Positions 7,570 to 16,014 of a stretch of DNA of 36,150 nucleotides are shown piece after piece. The stretch's first letter is position 1. Every line of letters starts with the position of its first letter. Source of the DNA: Akkermansiaceae bacterium (lineage in GTDB: Bacteria > Verrucomicrobiota > Verrucomicrobiia > Verrucomicrobiales > Akkermansiaceae); contig JAHCBC010000006.1 in NCBI GenBank assembly GCA_019634595.1, positions 210,980 to 247,129 of the forward strand, in the 5' to 3' direction. A model generated the notes under the pieces. It had not been told where the DNA came from. It was given only the letters and a program-made list of their open reading frames with translations, and made no database searches. Position numbers and translations under genes: made by a program.

Positions 7570-8439
7570 TTATTCGTAGAGAAAGGCGGGGCGGTCGGAT
7601 GCCTTGCGCGCTTTCGCTTTGGCGGCTGCAGCGGCCTGGGGATCATAAGGGATGCTGTTGCCCACCATCACCTGGCCGGTGGCGGAGGTCAGCAGCATGG
7701 GATCCCCCTGCGGTCCACGTTGGTGGATTTCGCGGCGGGTCATGCGTCCGTCACTGTCCACCTCACAGTGGACGTACATGGTGGGGGTGGAGAGGAACAG
7801 CACATGGAGGCGCTGGCTGCGGTCCACGGTGACGGTCGGCTTCCTGATGGAGAGGCAGTCTCCCATGGGGAAGGTGCGGAGCGGCATGCCGGTCCGGTTG
7901 TCCACGACCTGGGCGTAGATCTGCGTGGTCTGGCGGCCGCTGAAGTTGATGACGCGGAACTCCCGGGTCTGGCCGGGCTTGTCCGGGATGCCGACTTTCT
8001 GGCTCCAGTAGAGACGGCCGGGATCCAGATTGAAGATGGCGCGGTTGGTGGCGGTGTCCCCCTCCTGGCCGGGCATGCGGACCACTGCGGCGACGGAAAA
8101 GTTCCCCGGCTCCACCAGGTAGAAATGCTGCGTGAGATCGACTTCCCGAGCCATCGACTGGCCGGCGCCGATTTTCAATGCGCCGAAGGTGGTGCGGCGG
8201 GGCGAACTCACTGGCCCGCCGTTGAGGTTCCGGATCAGGAAATCCAGCCACTGCTGGCGGTTGTCGCCCTGCAGCACCAGATCCCGGCCGGAGTGGTTCG
8301 TGATCGTGACGATCGCTATGACCGGTTCTCCCGCAACGTGTTGCGTCTTTGCCAGGCGCAGTGAGGTGACGAGCTGGCCGTGGGCCGCCCCGGCGAGAAG
8401 GGCGATGGGGAGAAGGAGGCGAAGAAATCCGGAAATCAT
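7570..8439 (-). CDS. Secreted protein of unknown function
   Basis: The 289-residue product has a Sec signal peptide (residues 1-21, ending 'GAAHG'). The rest is beta-rich and looks like one or two immunoglobulin-type domains: 'EPVIAIVTITNHSGRDLVLQG' at about 38-58 resembles the opening of intracellular-proteinase-inhibitor-like or BsuPI folds, and 'GRQTTQIYAQVVDNRTG' follows at about 170. The C-terminal tail (about 260-289) is rich in Ala and Lys. I do not recognise a specific family. It is followed, 142 bp away on the same strand, by the cell-wall amidase. The coding call is secure; function is unknown. Confidence 0.8.
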   Translation of the reverse strand: MISGFLRLLLPIALLAGAAHGQLVTSLRLAKTQHVAGEPVIAIVTITNHSGRDLVLQGDNRQQWLDFLIRNLNGGPVSSPRRTTFGALKIGAGQSMAREVDLTQHFYLVEPGNFSVAAVVRMPGQEGDTATNRAIFNLDPGRLYWSQKVGIPDKPGQTREFRVINFSGRQTTQIYAQVVDNRTGMPLRTFPMGDCLSIRKPTVTVDRSQRLHVLFLSTPTMYVHCEVDSDGRMTRREIHQRGPQGDPMLLTSATGQVMVGNSIPYDPQAAAAAKAKARKASDRPAFLYE

Positions 8440-8501
8440 CAGGCTCGGACCATTAGCGGAGAGTCACGCGCCCGTCAATCTAACGGAAGCGGAGATTTGC
8501 C

Positions 8502-9575
8502 TCATTCGTCGCCGTCCGGGTAGAGCTGGTGGTACTTGATGGCCTCCACCGCCACCGCGGCGGCGGTGCCGAAAATGGTTTCGACACTGGCGGTCCGGGG
8601 GATTTGGGCGGCGGGACGGGCCAGTCCGAGGATGAGCTGGCCGTAGTTCTGTGCGCCCGCGACGTGTTGGAGGAGCTTCAGCGAGATATGGGCGGCGTCC
8701 AGGTTCGGGAACACCAGGACGTCCGCGGTCTGCCGCTGCTCCGCGCCGGGAAGCTTCACTTCCGAGGCCACCGGGTCCAGTGCGACATCCGCCTGGATCT
8801 CCCCTTCGATCTCGATTTCGAGGAACTTGCTCAGGGCGATCTCCCGGGCGAGCGTCGCGGCCGCCGCCATCTTCTGTGCATCCGGGGTGCTGGCGGAACC
8901 TTTGGTGGAGTGGCTCAGCATCGCGACATGGACCTTCCGTCCGAGGAAATGGTGGGCGAGCAAGCCGGTCTCGATGGCGATGGCGGCGAGCTGCTGGATG
9001 TCCGGGTTCGGCACCAGGCCGGTGTCCGCCAGGAAGAGGACGCCACTGCCGCCGAGGTGGCGCAGGTGGGTGCCTTCCAGCATGGTCGTGCCGAAGATCT
9101 TCGGTACGGAGGAGAGGGGTTTGATCGTGTTGATCAGCGCACGGAAATAGAACGCGGGGAGTGCCTGGTTCCCGCCCACCACGGCATCCGCCTGGCCGTA
9201 TTGGACCATCAGCGCGCCGTAGTAGTGGGGCTTCGAGACAAGCTCCTCCGGAGAGGCGAGCTGGATGTTGCGGTAGCGTGCCATGTTCTCCACCCGCTGG
9301 CAGAAAAGCTTGAAGTCCGTGGAAAGCGGCGGGTCGATGGTGTGGATGAAACGCATGGAGACCTCATGCTCCTTGGCGATGTTCCGGATGCGTTCGCGGT
9401 TTCCCAGCAGGATGGGTGCGACGGCTTCCTGCTCCACCAGGCGGGCGGCTGCCTGTAGCACGCGGAGATCCTCCCCTTCCGTGAACACGACCCGCTTCGG
9501 GTGGCGACGGAGTTGCTCGATCAACTGCTTGGTGACGGTTCCGTTGGGTGCTGGGTCTTTCAGGAAATCGGTCAT
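8502..9575 (-). CDS. pta: Phosphate acetyltransferase
   Basis: The product (357 residues from this start) is a single-domain phosphate acetyl/butyryl-transferase, which interconverts acetyl-CoA plus phosphate with acetyl phosphate plus CoA. Visible family segments include 'RVVFTEGEDLRVLQAAARL' near the N terminus, 'YGQADAVVGGNQA', 'KIFGTTMLEG' and 'VLFLADTGLVPNPD', then 'VAMLSHSTKGSASTPDAQKM' and 'VLVFPNLDAAHISLKLLQ'. It lacks the N-terminal P-loop extension of E. coli Pta. The ATG at 9575 follows a GGAG sequence at good spacing; an in-frame start at 9629 would add 18 residues of non-family sequence. No ackA gene is in the window. It is divergent from the PHP phosphatase gene with a 91-bp gap. 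Confidence 0.92.
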   Translation of the reverse strand: MTDFLKDPAPNGTVTKQLIEQLRRHPKRVVFTEGEDLRVLQAAARLVEQEAVAPILLGNRERIRNIAKEHEVSMRFIHTIDPPLSTDFKLFCQRVENMARYRNIQLASPEELVSKPHYYGALMVQYGQADAVVGGNQALPAFYFRALINTIKPLSSVPKIFGTTMLEGTHLRHLGGSGVLFLADTGLVPNPDIQQLAAIAIETGLLAHHFLGRKVHVAMLSHSTKGSASTPDAQKMAAAATLAREIALSKFLEIEIEGEIQADVALDPVASEVKLPGAEQRQTADVLVFPNLDAAHISLKLLQHVAGAQNYGQLILGLARPAAQIPRTASVETIFGTAAAVAVEAIKYHQLYPDGDE

Positions 9576-9666
9576 TGGGACTCCGGCTCTTGCGCCGTGG
9601 AATGAATCTGGATAAAAGCTCCCCGGCATTCAATCTGTTTCCACCCGATCATTCTGATAGACTTCC

Positions 9667-10464
9667 GTGCCCGCAGACTACCATACCCACACGCCTCTCT
9701 GCCGCCATGCCGAGGGGGAGCCGGAAGCCTACGTGGATGCCGCCATTTCAGCGGGCCTGACCCAGTATGGCATCTCCGACCACGCGCCCGCCATCCCTGA
9801 GCCGTTCGATGACTGGCGGATGTGGGAGCGCGAACTGCCGGAGTATTTCCACTGGATCAACCGGGCGAAAGCACAGGCCGCCGGGCGCATCGCGATCCGC
9901 TCCGGCCTGGAGTGCGACTGGCTGACCGGTTGCGGGCCATGGATCGCGGACCTTTCCTCAAGGCATGACTGGGACTACCTCATCGGCTCCGTCCACTATC
10001 TGGGGGACTGGGATTTCGACAACCCGAAGTGGCTCGGCCGCTGGGCGGAGAGTGACGTGGAGGCGGTGTGGTCCCACTATTGGAAAACCTACGCGGAAAT
10101 GGCGGAAGCCGGGATCTTCGACATCCTGGGCCATCCGGATCTGGTGAAAAAGTTCTCCCACGTTCCGGACGGGGATCTCGACCGGTTCTATGAGCCGGTC
10201 ATCGATGCCATCGCCGCGTCCGGCAGTGTCATCGAGCTGAACACGGCGGGCTGGCACAAGCCCTGTGCGGAGGCCTATCCGTCGCCGCGTTTCCTGGAGC
10301 TGGCCTGCTCCGCCGGCATCGGCCTGGTGATCTCATCGGACGCCCATGCCCCTTCGGAAGTGGCGAGGGACCGGGCGAGGGCGGTGGATCTGGCAAAGGC
10401 GGCGGGTTTCACGGAGACCGTACTGTTCGAGGGGCGCAGGCGTTCCTCGGAGCCGTTGCTGTGA
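9667..10464 (+). CDS. hisJ: PHP-domain histidinol-phosphatase (HisJ-like)
   Basis: The 265-residue product is a PHP-family phosphoesterase. Metal-binding residues are visible in order: 'DYHTHTPLCRHA' near the N terminus, 'GISDHAP' (about 36-42), 'GLECDW' (about 80), 'IGSVHYL' (about 105), 'ILGHPDLVKKF' (about 156) and 'SSDAHAPSEV' (about 223). This set and the length match HisJ-type histidinol-phosphatases of histidine biosynthesis. Other PHP phosphatases share the motifs, so the substrate is inferred. The start is a GTG at 9667. Its stop codon is directly abutted by the stop codon of the convergent xylB gene, with no base between them. Confidence 0.8.
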   Translation: MPADYHTHTPLCRHAEGEPEAYVDAAISAGLTQYGISDHAPAIPEPFDDWRMWERELPEYFHWINRAKAQAAGRIAIRSGLECDWLTGCGPWIADLSSRHDWDYLIGSVHYLGDWDFDNPKWLGRWAESDVEAVWSHYWKTYAEMAEAGIFDILGHPDLVKKFSHVPDGDLDRFYEPVIDAIAASGSVIELNTAGWHKPCAEAYPSPRFLELACSAGIGLVISSDAHAPSEVARDRARAVDLAKAAGFTETVLFEGRRRSSEPLL

Positions 10465-12012
10465 TCAGGACACGCCGGTCATTTCATCGAGAAGCTCGGA
10501 GAAATCATCGAGCGTGTCTTCGTAGAGATCTTCCAACGAGCGGTCCGGCTGGAGGCTGGGGCCGGTGACGCGGCAGAAGGTTTCCTGGAGGGCGGCCAGA
10601 TCATGCCCGGCGGCGGCCGCGGCGATGAGCGCCGCACCGAGGGCGGCGGAGTTCGAAACGTCGATGCGCTCGACGGGAGTCTGGAAAACATCCGCCGCCA
10701 CCTGGGCGATGCCGTCGTTCTTCGACGCTCCGCCCGTGAGCAGGAGGCGGCTGGGTTTCACCCCCATCCATTCGGAGTGGAGGCGCATGTTGAGGAACTG
10801 GCCCTCCAGCAGGGCGCGCACTTCCAGTTCCGGTGTGGGTTCTTCCTGGAAGTCCATGAAAGGTTCCTCGAAGTCGAAGCGCGGGGTGATCTCCGGGCCG
10901 AAGAAGGGCAGCATGAGATTCATGCCGGCGGATGCCTTGGTCGTGGCGAGCGCTTCTTTCTCGAAGGCGGACCAGTCGAGGCCGAGCGAATCCCGCAGCG
11001 CCTCGCGGGCCAGCGAGCCGTTGCGGAAGACGATGATGGACATGAATCCACCCGCCGGATTTCCGAAGACATGGCCGAAGCCGTTCGGATCCGTGAGGGG
11101 GTCCGGCATGGCGGCGAAAAGGGTGTCGCTGGTGCCCAGCGAAATGACGACGTGGCCGGGCGTGCTCGCGCCCATCCCCACCAGCGAGGCCGGATTGTCT
11201 CCGGTGAAAGGGGCGATCCGGCAATCTGCGGGGAGGTGGAATTTTTCCGAGAAATACGCGCTGATGGTGCCGTGGAAGGTGGTGGCTGGCTGCGGAGTCA
11301 GCAGTTTCGACGCGAGGTCCGGGCCGGTGATGTCAAGCAGCCGCGGATCCCAATCCAGATCGGCCAGATTCAGCAGGTTCATGCCCGCTCCATCTCCGTA
11401 GTCGATGGGCATGGACTCCCCGGCCAGGATGGAGGCGATGAACGAGCTGACGAGATGGATGCGCGAGGTGTGGGACCAGCCGAGCGGATCCCTCTTTGAA
11501 AAGCGGCGGATCTGGGGGCCGGTGAACCGTTCGGTCGCATTCGAGCCGGTGATCCGGCAAAGCTCCTTGTTTCCGCCGATGCCGTTGGCGATCTCCCGGC
11601 ATTCCGCGCCGGTGGAGGTGTCCATCCAGATGGGGGAGGTGGCGCGGCTGAGGGCCGGTGCGATCTGCGGGGAGAGTGGCTTCGCGGGATCGAGTTCCGC
11701 CAGCCTCTGGTCGAAGGTGGAGTCCAGATAGACGGAGCCGTGCTGCTGGCCGGAGCCGCCGATGGCGCGGATGAGGGAAAGGTCCGTGGCCGGGGAAAGC
11801 CGTGTGAACAGGAGGTCGAGCGCCTCCACCCACATCAGGGGATTCGCGTGGACCTCGCCGCTGGCGCCGTCCGGCAGGAACCCGCTGGGACTCTGGAAAT
11901 GCGGCAGATCCTTGCCGAAGTTCACCGCCATCTGGCAGGTGATGGTTCCGCTGGCGGGATCGATGATCACCGCGGTGAGGGATTGGGTGGAGGAGTCGAG
12001 GCCTAGGAACAT
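10465..12012 (-). CDS. xylB: FGGY-family carbohydrate kinase, probable xylulokinase
   Basis: The 515-residue product belongs to the FGGY sugar kinases. The N-terminal 'MFLGLDSSTQSLTAVIID' is the phosphate-1 ATP-binding loop, 'GGSGQQHGSVYLD' at about residue 85 is the sugar-binding loop of xylulokinases, and 'VISLGTSDTLFA' and 'LLLTGGASKNDGIAQVAADV' in the C-terminal half complete the ATPase core. It should phosphorylate D-xylulose to xylulose 5-phosphate in the cytoplasm, though related pentuloses are possible. The ATG at 12012 puts the core motif at the N terminus; an in-frame start at 12048 would overlap the upstream terminator region. There are no xylose isomerase or transporter genes beside it. 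Confidence 0.85.
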   Translation of the reverse strand: MFLGLDSSTQSLTAVIIDPASGTITCQMAVNFGKDLPHFQSPSGFLPDGASGEVHANPLMWVEALDLLFTRLSPATDLSLIRAIGGSGQQHGSVYLDSTFDQRLAELDPAKPLSPQIAPALSRATSPIWMDTSTGAECREIANGIGGNKELCRITGSNATERFTGPQIRRFSKRDPLGWSHTSRIHLVSSFIASILAGESMPIDYGDGAGMNLLNLADLDWDPRLLDITGPDLASKLLTPQPATTFHGTISAYFSEKFHLPADCRIAPFTGDNPASLVGMGASTPGHVVISLGTSDTLFAAMPDPLTDPNGFGHVFGNPAGGFMSIIVFRNGSLAREALRDSLGLDWSAFEKEALATTKASAGMNLMLPFFGPEITPRFDFEEPFMDFQEEPTPELEVRALLEGQFLNMRLHSEWMGVKPSRLLLTGGASKNDGIAQVAADVFQTPVERIDVSNSAALGAALIAAAAAGHDLAALQETFCRVTGPSLQPDRSLEDLYEDTLDDFSELLDEMTGVS

Positions 12013-12055
12013 CGCGTTTTCCCGTTCTCGCCTCTGTGGGGACACCACTCAATGA

Positions 12056-12088
12056 AAAAGAGCGGCCGTTCGCACGGCCGCTCTTGAT
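12056..12088 (-). terminator. Rho-independent terminator of TorF-like porin gene
   Basis: On the minus strand AAGAGCGGCCG and CGGCCGCTCTT form an 11-bp perfect stem around a TGCGAA loop, followed by T residues. It lies just after the porin stop codon and separates the porin from xylB. Confidence 0.9.
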
Positions 12089-12115
12089 TGGAATCTAGCT
12101 CTGGGAGCCGGATGA

Positions 12116-12901
12116 TCAGAAGTCCACGCTGAGGGCGATACCGCCGACAAACTGGTTCTTGGCTCCGGTGTTCAGAGTGCGGGCGTTGCCAGCGGAGTCG
12201 AAACCGTCATCGCTGAGGGACACGGAACCCGCAACGAAAGGTGAGAGCTTGGCGTTCTCCGCGAATTCATAGTCGAGGGAAACCTTGGTGGTGAGGTGGG
12301 CAAGCTTGCCGTGCTCAACATAGTAACCGAGGACGGAACCGATGTTGAGGGTCAGGCAGCTGTTCAGCTCGAAGCTCTTCTTCAGGTCGGCGGCAAGGTA
12401 GCCGTCGTTGTCACCCTTGATGTCCCAGTAGTAGGTCAGGCCTGCTTCCGCGAAACCGAGGTCACGGGAAAGGCGGAAGACCGCTTCCTGAGCGTCAGCG
12501 AGATTGCGGCCATAGTCACCCACGAGGATGTCGTCACCATCGTTGAGGTAGTAGATGTAACCGACGGAAAGCGTGGCGAATCCGAGATCCTTGGCGACGT
12601 TCGCGTAGATGTCGATTTCGTTGGCGGAGCGGCGATCGTTGGGGCCGAAGACACCAGCGAAGTCATCCGCCTGGAAATTCGCGAACCAGACGCCACCGTT
12701 CACCGAAAGACCGGAGCCCAGATCCGCGTTCGCGTCGAAGCCAGCTTCGATGAGGTCGGTGCCGAGGTTGAGGCCACGGAACAGATACTCGGTGGTGTAA
12801 CCGGCATGGAGGTTGTAGTTGAGGTCGATCGCCGAGGCGTTGCCGGCCGCGAGAGCGGACACAGCTGCCAGAGCGCCGATGAGTTTGCTGTAGTTGCGCA
12901 T
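12116..12901 (-). CDS. TorF-family putative outer-membrane porin (Gcw_chp)
   Basis: The 261-residue precursor has a Sec signal peptide ('MRNYSKLIGALAAVSALAAG', cleavage near 'ASA'). The mature part alternates polar and hydrophobic residues and ends in 'GGIALSVDF', a beta-barrel strand with terminal Phe, as expected for an outer-membrane protein. The opening 'YNLHAGYTTEYLFRGLNLGTD' matches the TorF/Gcw_chp signature (Y..RG). Family members are often found next to glnK-amtB, and here the gene is divergent from amt, so a role in nitrogen uptake across the outer membrane is inferred. The ATG at 12901 starts the signal peptide; an upstream in-frame start at 13015 would add 38 unlike residues. A strong terminator follows. 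Confidence 0.85.
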   Translation of the reverse strand: MRNYSKLIGALAAVSALAAGNASAIDLNYNLHAGYTTEYLFRGLNLGTDLIEAGFDANADLGSGLSVNGGVWFANFQADDFAGVFGPNDRRSANEIDIYANVAKDLGFATLSVGYIYYLNDGDDILVGDYGRNLADAQEAVFRLSRDLGFAEAGLTYYWDIKGDNDGYLAADLKKSFELNSCLTLNIGSVLGYYVEHGKLAHLTTKVSLDYEFAENAKLSPFVAGSVSLSDDGFDSAGNARTLNTGAKNQFVGGIALSVDF

Positions 12902-13172
12902 CTTGTTTGTTGGTTGTGGGTTGCTGCTTGCTTCCTTGCCGTGATCCGGTTGTTGACCACGAAAAGGGGGGCAGACGGATGGAAACACGCATGCCGGAGG
13001 CCTGCGGGAAGACATCTTGGACGAGCTATTTAGCTTTTCCTAACGATTTGTCCAGCAGCTTTTGGGCACGCGGCTTACGCCGTCGGACCGAGGGTTAGAT
13101 GGTAAGGATGACCAGCGCAAGAGGAATGGGCTGAATGTTTTGCGGAGGTTGAAGGGGGATCATGGGGAAAAG
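12902..13172. other. Divergent porin-amt intergenic region
   Basis: This stretch separates the two divergent genes and holds no supported gene. A sequence like TGGGCACGCGGCTTACG near 13065 partly resembles a sigma-54 site but lacks the GC at -12. On the minus strand a GG-N10-GC spacing exists at 12989-13002 but the flanking bases fit poorly, so no porin promoter can be named. Confidence 0.5.
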
Positions 13173-13190
13173 TTGGCATGGCCCATGCTT
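13173..13190 (+). promoter_or_regulatory. Probable sigma-54 promoter of amt (-24/-12)
   Basis: TTGGCATGGCCCATGCTT has GG at 13175-13176 and GC at 13187-13188, exactly 10 bases apart. It differs from TTGGCACG-N4-TTGC at two positions. The predicted start is near 13200, giving a leader of about 49 bases to the ATG at 13249. Confidence 0.75.
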
Positions 13191-13248
13191 TCGTGGGATC
13201 GCCGTCCTCAAGTCGAGGCGGAGAATCATCCGATCAACCCTGACCACC

Positions 13249-14673
13249 ATGACCAGTCATTACCTGAACAAACTGCGAGCTATCACGGCCGCGGCGATCG
13301 CCTTGGTCGCCATGCCGATGGTTACCCCGGCCTTCGGCCAAGAAACGCCGCCTGCGGCACCTCCCGTTGAGGCTCCAGCGGCACCAGCCGCCGCCGCTGC
13401 GGAGCCGACCCCGACTCTCGAGGAGAGGATCGCCGCGATCGAGGCGGCGGGCGAGGGCGTGGACTCCGGGGACAACGCCTGGATGATGACGAGCACCGCC
13501 CTGGTGCTGTTCATGTCCCTCCCGGGTCTGGCTCTCTTCTACGGTGGCATCGTCCGGAGAAAGAATGTTCTCTCCATCTTCGGCCAGATCTTCGCGATCG
13601 CCGGTGTGGCGGCGGTCATCTGGTGGGCCATCGGCTTCAGCCTGTGCTTCTCCGAAGGAAATGCCTTCATCGGCGGAACCGAGAATGCCTTCTTCAAGGG
13701 CGTCGGGGCTGAGCCGGGAACGCTGGGCACCGTCCCGCAGAGCGTGTTCGCGATGTTCCAACTGACCTTCGCGATCATCACCCCCGCGCTGATGATCGGT
13801 GCGGTCGCGGAACGCATCAAGTTCTCCTCGTTGATCGCCTTCGTGGTGATCTGGCTCTTCGCGGTCTATTTCCCCTTCGCCCACATGGTCTGGGGTGGCG
13901 GCTTCCTCGCCACCACCATCAAGGCGATCGACTTCGCAGGTGGCACCGTGGTTCACATGACCTCCGGTTTCTCCGCGCTGACCCTCGCCATCATCCTCGG
14001 CAAGCGCAAAGGTTACGGCAAGGAGCCCATCGCCCCCCACAGTGTGGTTCTCACCGCCATCGGCACCGGTATCCTCTGGGTCGGCTGGTATGGATTCAAC
14101 GCCGGCTCCGCTGGTGCTGCTGACGGCCTTGCCGGCAACGCATTCGCCACCACCACCTTCGCCGCTGCCATCGCAGGCATCGCCTGGGGCTCCGCAGAGT
14201 GGATCTTCAAGGGCAAGCCGAGCGTGCTTGGCATCTGCTCCGGCGTCATCGGTGGTCTGGTCGCCATCACCCCTGCTGCGGGCTTCGTGACCGTCGGTTC
14301 CTCGATCATCTTCGGCCTCCTCGGTGGTATCATCCCGTTCTTCGCGGTGGCCTACCTCAAGAAAATGCTCGGATATGACGACGCGCTCGACACCTTCGGT
14401 GTGCACGGTGTCGGCGGTGCCCTCGGTGCCATCCTGACGGGTATCTTCGCTGATGGTTCGGTGAACAGCATCGTGACCGACCTCAAGGCGGAAGGTGTGA
14501 ATCTGGTTGCCGAGCAGATCAAGGCGGTTGCTGTGACGGCGGTGTGGAGTGTGGTCGCCACCGTGATCATCGCCTACATCGTGAAAGCGATCTTCGGCCT
14601 TCGTCCGAGTGCGGAAGACGAGGAAACCGGCCTCGATCTGGTCGATCACGGCGAGCAAGGCTACGAGCACTGA
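13249..14673 (+). CDS. amt: Ammonium transporter Amt
   Basis: The 474-residue product has a cleavable signal peptide ending near 'TPAFG', a Pro/Ala-rich periplasmic linker (about residues 35-60), a short acidic helix, and then eleven membrane helices. Family motifs include 'LALFYGGIVRRKNVLS' in the first core helices, 'VVHMTSGFSALTLAI' with the first pore His, and 'DTFGVHGVGGALGAIL' with the second pore His. It conducts ammonium across the inner membrane and is normally blocked by PII under nitrogen sufficiency. The ATG at 13249 is chosen because an in-frame ATG at 13162 lies upstream of the sigma-54 element and its extra 29 residues are basic and unlike a signal peptide. It is divergent from the porin gene and ends in a terminator. 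Confidence 0.95.
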   Translation: MTSHYLNKLRAITAAAIALVAMPMVTPAFGQETPPAAPPVEAPAAPAAAAAEPTPTLEERIAAIEAAGEGVDSGDNAWMMTSTALVLFMSLPGLALFYGGIVRRKNVLSIFGQIFAIAGVAAVIWWAIGFSLCFSEGNAFIGGTENAFFKGVGAEPGTLGTVPQSVFAMFQLTFAIITPALMIGAVAERIKFSSLIAFVVIWLFAVYFPFAHMVWGGGFLATTIKAIDFAGGTVVHMTSGFSALTLAIILGKRKGYGKEPIAPHSVVLTAIGTGILWVGWYGFNAGSAGAADGLAGNAFATTTFAAAIAGIAWGSAEWIFKGKPSVLGICSGVIGGLVAITPAAGFVTVGSSIIFGLLGGIIPFFAVAYLKKMLGYDDALDTFGVHGVGGALGAILTGIFADGSVNSIVTDLKAEGVNLVAEQIKAVAVTAVWSVVATVIIAYIVKAIFGLRPSAEDEETGLDLVDHGEQGYEH

Positions 14674-14703
14674 TCCTGTCTCTCCCTGATATGTGATTCC
14701 CTG

Positions 14704-14733
14704 CGGGCGGACCTGGAAAGGTCCGCCCGTTTT
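14704..14733 (+). terminator. Rho-independent terminator of amt
   Basis: CGGGCGGACCT and AGGTCCGCCCG form an 11-bp perfect stem with a GGAA tetraloop and a TTTT tail, 30 bp after the amt stop codon. Confidence 0.93.
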
Positions 14734-14771
14734 CGTTTGCAGTGGGACCGGCGGCGGGTTCCTCTCTCCCC

Positions 14772-15221
14772 GTGAAGCACAGCCGTTTCCGGATCTTCCT
14801 GTTCATCCTTCTCGGGCTGTCCGTTTTGTTCGCGGCGGCGGCTTTCATCCTGCCCTACGAGTGGAAGCCGGATCCCGGCGCGCGCTTCAAGGTCGCGGCG
14901 GTGCAGGCGAAGCGGGACCGTTCCTACTACTGGATCACCGTCCATCTGAAGAAAAGCGGGACGGAGAACCATGACCTGATGAAGCCGGTCCGTCTCCAGT
15001 TAGGCTCGCTGGAAGCCCTGGAGCCTGCGGATGTCACCTTCCAGGGAAATGCGGAGACCGGTTTCACCGATGTGTGGTACAAGTTCTGGGTTTCGGAGTC
15101 CGAAGCTTCCAATCCCTTCCATCTGAAGATCAATGATGGCATCCTCACCGTCAAAACCAGCGGGGGAATGCCGCCCATCCATGATGGAATGATGAGGACC
15201 TTCTCCAACCCCCGCTGGTAA
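14772..15221 (+). CDS. Unknown membrane-anchored protein
   Basis: The 149-residue product begins 'VKHSRFRIFLFILLG' (GTG start), with one hydrophobic segment at about residues 6-28 that could be a signal anchor. The rest is a small beta-rich domain with 'RFKVAAVQAKRDRSYYWITVHLKK' near residue 45 and 'DVWYKFWVSESEASNPFHLKINDGILTVKTSGGMP' in the second half. I do not recognise the family. The GTG at 14772 is preferred over an earlier in-frame GTG at 14742 that would sit just past the amt terminator, because the basic residues then directly precede the hydrophobic segment. It ends 6 bp before coaX, so the two are very likely co-transcribed. Confidence 0.75.
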   Translation: MKHSRFRIFLFILLGLSVLFAAAAFILPYEWKPDPGARFKVAAVQAKRDRSYYWITVHLKKSGTENHDLMKPVRLQLGSLEALEPADVTFQGNAETGFTDVWYKFWVSESEASNPFHLKINDGILTVKTSGGMPPIHDGMMRTFSNPRW

Positions 15222-15227
15222 CCCACC

Positions 15228-15965
15228 ATGTCCTGGCTGCTGATCGACAACTCGAACACCCGCACCAAGTTCGCGCTGGGGGATGCCTCCGGCTTGCTGG
15301 AGTGGCGGGGCGTCCTCCCGACCGCGGACATTTCCCCCGAGGCCCTTGCCGGGCTGATGGCGGACATTTCCTATGACGCGGTGCTGATCGGCTCCGTGGT
15401 CCCTGCGAAGGCGGCCATTCTGCGTGAATTTTTCGGAAACCGGGTGCCGACCCACTTGCTGGGCTGGGACAGCCCGCTGGGCATCGCCATCGACTATCCG
15501 CTGCCGGAACAGATCGGCGCGGACCGGCTGGCGAATGCGGTGGGTGTTTATGAAAGGCATGGCGCACCGGCGGTCGTGATTGATTTCGGCACCGCGGTGA
15601 CGTTCGACATCGTTTCCGGCGCACCTGCCTACTGCGGCGGGGTGATCGCTCCCGGCTTGGGCGCCATGTCCGGCTACCTCAGCAGGAAGACGGCGCTGCT
15701 GCCTGAGATCGAGCTGGAGGAGCCGGACTCCGCCATCGGGAAGTCCACGGTGCACGCCATGCAGGCGGGGGCCGTGTTCGGCTACCGGGGGCTGGTGAGG
15801 GGGATCCTGGAGCGGCTGCGGGAAGAGCTTCCGGGGGAGCTGAAAATCATCGCCACGGGCGGGGATGCGGCCCTCATCGCGCAGGGTCTGCCGGAGATCC
15901 AGCAGGTGGATGCGGAGTTGACCCTGGACGGTCTGCGGCGGGTGGCGGCGAAGGTTTTTTCCTGA
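15228..15965 (+). CDS. coaX: Type III pantothenate kinase
   Basis: The 245-residue product phosphorylates pantothenate, the first step of coenzyme A synthesis. ASKHA-fold motifs are present: 'LLIDNSNTRTKFAL' (phosphate loop, with DNSN instead of the usual DxGN), 'IGADRLANAVG' at about residue 100, 'VVIDFGTAVTFDIV' at about 121-134 and 'YCGGVIAPGLGAM' at about 140-152. The length is typical of CoaX. It follows the unknown gene by 6 bp and precedes a ROK kinase by 49 bp, on the same strand. The start ATG at 15228 is directly before the first motif. Confidence 0.95.
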   Translation: MSWLLIDNSNTRTKFALGDASGLLEWRGVLPTADISPEALAGLMADISYDAVLIGSVVPAKAAILREFFGNRVPTHLLGWDSPLGIAIDYPLPEQIGADRLANAVGVYERHGAPAVVIDFGTAVTFDIVSGAPAYCGGVIAPGLGAMSGYLSRKTALLPEIELEEPDSAIGKSTVHAMQAGAVFGYRGLVRGILERLREELPGELKIIATGGDAALIAQGLPEIQQVDAELTLDGLRRVAAKVFS

Positions 15966-16014
15966 ATAAAAACACGTGCCATTCCACGGTGATCCGTTAG
16001 GGATGGGCGCGGAA

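Noticed and set aside
13060..13080. TGGGCACGCGGCTTACG as an amt sigma-54 promoter
   Set aside because: The -24 part is good, but ten bases after GG comes AC instead of GC; the element at 13173 fits better.
13234..14670. A 478-codon minus-strand open frame opposite amt
   Set aside because: Highly charged Asp/Glu/His-rich translation typical of the antisense of a membrane protein; amt is certain.
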